A stretch of DNA of 7,568 nt, from assembly GCA_017882025.1 (NCBI GenBank), contig JADGQG010000090.1, forward strand, positions 1-7,568, written 5' to 3'. Position 1 is the stretch's first letter. Every line of letters begins with the position of its first letter. The notes under the pieces are model-generated. The model did no database searches and had not been told where the DNA came from. It worked only from the letters and a program-made list of their open reading frames with translations. The DNA is from Chloroflexota bacterium (GTDB taxonomy: Bacteria > Chloroflexota > Limnocylindria > Limnocylindrales > CSP1-4). Shown here in pieces: positions 5,060-7,568 of the stretch. Made by a program: the position numbers and the translations under genes.

Positions 5060-6010
5060 TCAGGCGGTTCCGCTCGTCGCTTCGTGGGGCTCGGCAGCTT
5101 CGCCGCCTCGCTGGAGCAGGGCGGCCCCGGCCAGCACGAGCACGCCGCCGGCGACCTGTACGGGACCCAGGAGCTCCGCGAGGAGGACGGCGGCCAGCGT
5201 GGCGCCGGCCACCGGCTCGATCAACGCGATGATGGCTGCCCGGGTGGGGCCAATGGAGCGGATCCCCAGCAGGAACAGGAGCGTCGGGATCGACGCGCCG
5301 GCGACGCCGGCCCAGATCAGCACCGGGAGGGCCTCTGGCGACCTGAAGGGCAGCAGTGCCACGTCCAGCGACCCGGTCGCGAGCGTCAGCAGAAGGAAGC
5401 CGACCGCCTCGCCGCCCAGGACCACGAGCGTCGCCTCCGCGGTCGGGACGGCCGGGAAGCCGCGCCGTCCCAGGAGCACGTAGACGGCCTGCATCGCGGC
5501 CGCGAGCAGGGCCAGGCCAAAGCCGGCCAGCTCGAAGCCGGGGCCGCCGCCCGAGCCCCCCAGCACGACCACCACCATCCCGACGAGCGCGAGGGAGAGC
5601 GCCACCACGCGCGCCCGGTTGAGCCGCTCCTCTCCGGTGGCGACCGCGCCCATCGCGACGAGCGCCGGGTACGTGTAGAAGCCGAGGAGCGCGAGGGCGA
5701 TCGACATTCGCCCGAAGGCCGCGAAGATCGCCAGGTTGAGCACGATGCCGGCGAACACCGCTGCGCCGAGCGCCGCGACCGTGCGACGGTCGAACGCCTT
5801 CCAGCGCAGGCGATCACGGCCGCGGATCGAAAGCGCCGCGATGATCGCCAACAGGCCCAGCGTGCCCAGGGCGGCGCGCCACAGGGCGAACGTGAGCGGG
5901 GTCAGGCCCGCGTCGTACGCGCCGCGGGATGCCGGGCCGAGCGTGCCGAAGAGACAGGCGGCGACGGCGATGGCGAGCGTGCCGCCGAGCCGCCCACGGG
6001 GGAGGGTCAC
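5060..6010 (-). CDS. EamA/DMT-family transporter
   Basis: A 316-residue inner-membrane protein of the drug/metabolite transporter superfamily. About ten hydrophobic helices are visible, roughly at residues 10-28, 37-60, 77-99, 103-124, 134-151, 160-180, 191-212, 227-249, 256-277 and 281-299. They form two EamA repeats (about 10-150 and 160-299), the usual architecture and length. The stretch LGIRSIGPTRAAIIALIEPV (248-267) is the typical C-terminal signature. Members export or import amino acids, nucleotides, sugars or drugs; the substrate cannot be read from sequence. The GTG at 6010 is chosen because it directly precedes the first conserved helix and a TACCCT box lies exactly 6 nt upstream. 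The frame stays open far upstream, but only as a shadow of the neighbouring gene. It is probably a separate transcription unit from the membrane gene ending 29 nt before it. Confidence 0.92.
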   Translation of the reverse strand: MTLPRGRLGGTLAIAVAACLFGTLGPASRGAYDAGLTPLTFALWRAALGTLGLLAIIAALSIRGRDRLRWKAFDRRTVAALGAAVFAGIVLNLAIFAAFGRMSIALALLGFYTYPALVAMGAVATGEERLNRARVVALSLALVGMVVVVLGGSGGGPGFELAGFGLALLAAAMQAVYVLLGRRGFPAVPTAEATLVVLGGEAVGFLLLTLATGSLDVALLPFRSPEALPVLIWAGVAGASIPTLLFLLGIRSIGPTRAAIIALIEPVAGATLAAVLLAELLGPVQVAGGVLVLAGAALLQRGGEAAEPHEATSGTA

Positions 6011-6016
6011 GGGCGA

Positions 6017-6024
6017 AGGGTAGC
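6017..6024 (-). promoter_or_regulatory. Leaderless-type -10 box of the EamA gene
   Basis: On the minus strand GCTACCCT (core TACCCT, 6022-6017) ends exactly 6 nt before the GTG start at 6010, with no Shine-Dalgarno sequence between. The spacing and the GCTAC prefix match the boxes before the genes at 1740 and 7497. Confidence 0.55.
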
Positions 6025-6039
6025 GGCCACCGAACCCCG

Positions 6040-7101
6040 TCAGGTGCTCGGCTGCGATTCGCCGGCCGTCGCCGGCTCGGCCCGCCGCCGGAGCAGGACG
6101 ATCCGGGTGAACGGGACCCGCACCTCGCTGAACGCCTCGACGCTCACGAGGAATCCCAGGAACAGGAAGATGACGGCCACCAGCTTTCCCAGGACGAAGA
6201 AGTCCGTGACGCCGAACCGCGCAAGGATGTCGCCCGAGGAGGCGAGGAACGCCCCGATCGCGATGAGGATCGTGGCCGGGACGCGGCTGTGCAGGCGCCC
6301 CGCCAGGAGCGCCCGGAGCGCGGATGGCAGCGACGCGACGAAGTTGACGGTGATGGCGACCGGCGAGATCGCCAGGTTGAACAGGAACTGGTCGCCGGGC
6401 TGGTTCGGGTCCAGCGAGTAGTCGAGGATGCGCCGCTTCGGCATGAAGACGTAGGCGGAGAAGATCGCGCCGAACGCGAGGGCAAGGCCGCCGGTGACGT
6501 TGAGGAACGGGGTGAGGAGGCGGAGCGTGCCGGGGAACAGGTCGGCAATCGGCGCGTTCGTGGCGGGATCCACCTTCCAGCCCGGCGCGGCGAGCGTTGT
6601 CGTCAGCATCAGGCCCACGGAGAGGAGGCTCGCGCCGACCACTCCGAGCGCCGCGATCCGGGGCCAGCGATTGTCCTGGAAGTACGTCTCGACGGCCACG
6701 GCGAGAGCGAGGATGCCGGCCGCGATGAAGTAGAGGATCGGGGAGCTCCCGGCCCCCTCGTAGTTGTAGCGCCGCTGGGTCAGGAACGTGAACAGGCCGG
6801 CCAGGAAGAGGCAGAGCGCGAAGGCGTAACCGAAATGCGTCCGTCCCAGCAGGAACGCGGTCCCCAGTCCCAGCCAGCCGGCCGTCCAGACGGCGCCCGT
6901 CAGGTACCAGGTCCGGTAGAGCGGCTCGCTCCAGCCGTTCGCGGCGGCAATCGTCTCGCACCCGCTGGCGATCCCGAAGAAGAGCATCCCGATCGCCCAG
7001 GTGAGCTGGAAGCTCTGGCGCCGGACCCGCCACTGGTCCACCAGCGCGATCGCGAAGACCAGCGCGATCAGCGCGGTGATTGCGGGGATGAAGACGCTCA
7101 T
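6040..7101 (-). CDS. Multi-pass membrane protein of unknown function
   Basis: A 353-residue integral membrane protein with about nine or ten hydrophobic segments, near residues 4-21, 33-54, 64-84, 89-107, 121-138, 148-170, 197-219, 246-266, 275-291 and 302-321. A charged C-terminal tail is probably cytoplasmic. Potentially conserved features include FQLTWAIGMLFFGIASGCE (31-49), GWSEPLYRTWYLTGA (56-70) and GLGTAFLL (78-85), patterns I associate loosely with uncharacterised membrane proteins of Chloroflexota and Actinobacteria. The loop 171-196 (APGWKVDPATNAPIADLFPG) is polar and probably exposed. No transporter, kinase or protease motif is evident. The ATG start has GGGAGG 10 nt upstream (7112-7117). 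It lies 36 nt after the small Cys/His gene and is probably cotranscribed with it, which hints at a joint role. The function is unknown. Confidence 0.88.
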   Translation of the reverse strand: MSVFIPAITALIALVFAIALVDQWRVRRQSFQLTWAIGMLFFGIASGCETIAAANGWSEPLYRTWYLTGAVWTAGWLGLGTAFLLGRTHFGYAFALCLFLAGLFTFLTQRRYNYEGAGSSPILYFIAAGILALAVAVETYFQDNRWPRIAALGVVGASLLSVGLMLTTTLAAPGWKVDPATNAPIADLFPGTLRLLTPFLNVTGGLALAFGAIFSAYVFMPKRRILDYSLDPNQPGDQFLFNLAISPVAITVNFVASLPSALRALLAGRLHSRVPATILIAIGAFLASSGDILARFGVTDFFVLGKLVAVIFLFLGFLVSVEAFSEVRVPFTRIVLLRRRAEPATAGESQPST

Positions 7102-7105
7102 GCCG

Positions 7106-7117
7106 GGGAGGCCTCCC
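7106..7117 (-). promoter_or_regulatory. Palindromic Shine-Dalgarno of the membrane protein gene
   Basis: GGGAGGCCTCCC is a perfect 12-nt palindrome whose minus-strand 5' half (7117-7112) is the Shine-Dalgarno sequence for the ATG at 7101, at 10-nt spacing. Pairing between the two halves, or between two transcripts, could mask the ribosome-binding site. Confidence 0.45.
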
Positions 7118-7120
7118 AGG

Positions 7121-7136
7121 CGGCCCTGTCGGGCCG
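7121..7136 (-). other. Hairpin after the Cys/His gene
   Basis: CGGCCC (7121-7126) and GGGCCG (7131-7136) form a perfect 6-bp stem with a 4-nt loop, starting one base after the stop codon of the small Cys/His gene. There is no U-run, so full termination is unlikely. It may partially separate expression of this gene from the membrane gene that follows. Confidence 0.45.
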
Positions 7137-7137
7137 G

Positions 7138-7497
7138 TCAGGCGGGGACGAGCTCGTGGTCGTCGTGATGGAGCCCGTCGCAGAGGCCCCAGCGTGGCGC
7201 TTCGCCGGGGATCGCGATGGGGCGCATCAGCTCGCGGATCGCGGACTTCCGGCAGAACAGGTTGCCGCGCTCGCGCATCCAGCGACGCGCGCAGGCCGGG
7301 TCCGGGTGGAACTGGAAGGGGCCGGGGTTGATCGAGGTCCTGCCGGACCAGGCCGGAGGGATCTCCACGGCCGTGATGTCCATGAGATTGACGCGGAACG
7401 GAGCACCCTCGATCACGTCGCCGCACCCGCGGCAGCGGACCGCCACGTTCTCCTTCTGGATGGTCGGGATGCGGATCCCGTTGATCTCGAACGGCAC
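7138..7497 (-). CDS. Small Cys/His-rich protein, possible zinc binder
   Basis: A 119-residue soluble protein that I do not recognise. Candidate metal ligands are CRGC (Cys22, Cys25) near the N-terminus and His64 with Cys69 in FHPDPACARRW (63-73); further cysteines lie at 82 and 106, and a His/Asp-rich LHHDDHE (109-115) sits near the C-terminus. A C2HC zinc finger built from Cys22, Cys25, His64 and Cys69 is plausible but inferred. The N-terminus, MPFEINGIRIPTI, looks like ordered beta structure, and no membrane segment or signal peptide is seen. The GTG at 7497 is preceded at exactly 6 nt by TACGAT and lacks a Shine-Dalgarno sequence. It is the first gene of a likely two-gene unit with the membrane protein that starts 36 nt downstream. 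It may regulate or assist that membrane protein. Confidence 0.8.
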   Translation of the reverse strand: MPFEINGIRIPTIQKENVAVRCRGCGDVIEGAPFRVNLMDITAVEIPPAWSGRTSINPGPFQFHPDPACARRWMRERGNLFCRKSAIRELMRPIAIPGEAPRWGLCDGLHHDDHELVPA

Positions 7498-7503
7498 GCG
7501 GGG

Positions 7504-7511
7504 ATCGTAGC
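7504..7511 (-). promoter_or_regulatory. Leaderless-type -10 box of the Cys/His gene
   Basis: On the minus strand GCTACGAT (core TACGAT, 7509-7504) ends exactly 6 nt before the GTG start at 7497. There is no Shine-Dalgarno sequence and no clear -35. The GC-rich near-palindrome GGGCGGCGGCCGCCC (7523-7537) lies just upstream and could be an operator. Confidence 0.55.
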
Positions 7512-7568
7512 AGAGGCGCGCCGGGCGGCGGCCGCCCTCCCGGCCGTGGTCCCGGGCCGCGGATGTTC

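Noticed and set aside
5024..6421. 465-codon plus-strand frame opposite the EamA gene
   Set aside because: The translation is dominated by Arg, Gly, Glu and Gln with no pattern, and is an antisense shadow of a confidently assigned transporter gene.
6011..7426. Fusion of the EamA transporter to a long N-terminal extension
   Set aside because: The frame is open upstream of 6010, but that part overlaps two better genes in other frames and is Arg/Pro-rich. The first EamA helix begins right after the GTG at 6010.
1..7568. CCGCGGATG at both ends of the window (1-9 and 7557-7565), suggesting a circular molecule
   Set aside because: Nine GC-rich bases are too few for a terminal overlap, and the sequences diverge immediately afterwards.

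Overview
The window is very GC-rich (about 70% by eye, not computed). It reads as one stretch of chromosome from an environmental, probably uncultivated bacterium. The best guess at lineage is Chloroflexota, for example a Limnocylindria/Ellin6529-like group. This rests on the Pro/Ser/Thr 'PSPTPTP' linkers, a PASTA-type Ser/Thr kinase, GTG starts, small Cys-rich hypothetical proteins and genes that seem to lack 5' leaders. A high-GC actinobacterium cannot be excluded from sequence alone. I see no mobile element, CRISPR array, tRNA or rRNA.

Layout. Positions 1-437 show no convincing gene. A perfect 13-bp inverted repeat (438-473) follows, then two plus-strand genes: a membrane-anchored protein with Ig-like extracellular domains (505-1707) and a small double zinc-ribbon protein (1740-2051). 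The rest, transcribed leftwards on the minus strand, holds five genes. In transcription order these are a small Cys/His protein (7497-7138), a multi-pass membrane protein of unknown function (7101-6040), an EamA/DMT-family transporter (6010-5060), GalU (4901-4029) and a PknB/PrkC-like Ser/Thr kinase with three PASTA domains (3974-2097). The kinase converges on the zinc-ribbon gene.

Transcription units can be inferred from start signals. The small Cys/His gene, the EamA gene and the zinc-ribbon gene each have a GCTACNNT box exactly 6 nt before the start codon and no Shine-Dalgarno sequence, as expected for leaderless transcription. The unknown membrane gene and the kinase, each lying closely downstream of another gene, have clear Shine-Dalgarno sequences. 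galU has a TATACT -10 box about 70 nt upstream and a leader with two small hairpins. This gives likely units [Cys/His gene + membrane gene], [EamA], [galU + kinase], [Ig-like protein] and [zinc ribbon].

Functionally, the clearest pairing is GalU with the PASTA kinase. GalU makes UDP-glucose for envelope glycans, and the kinase is of a type that senses cell-wall material. A regulatory link between them is inference. I did not find a convincing undescribed multi-gene system. The points most worth following are the recurring leaderless-promoter motif, the large inverted repeat before the Ig-like gene, the direct repeats upstream of galU and the uncharacterised membrane gene with its Cys/His partner.
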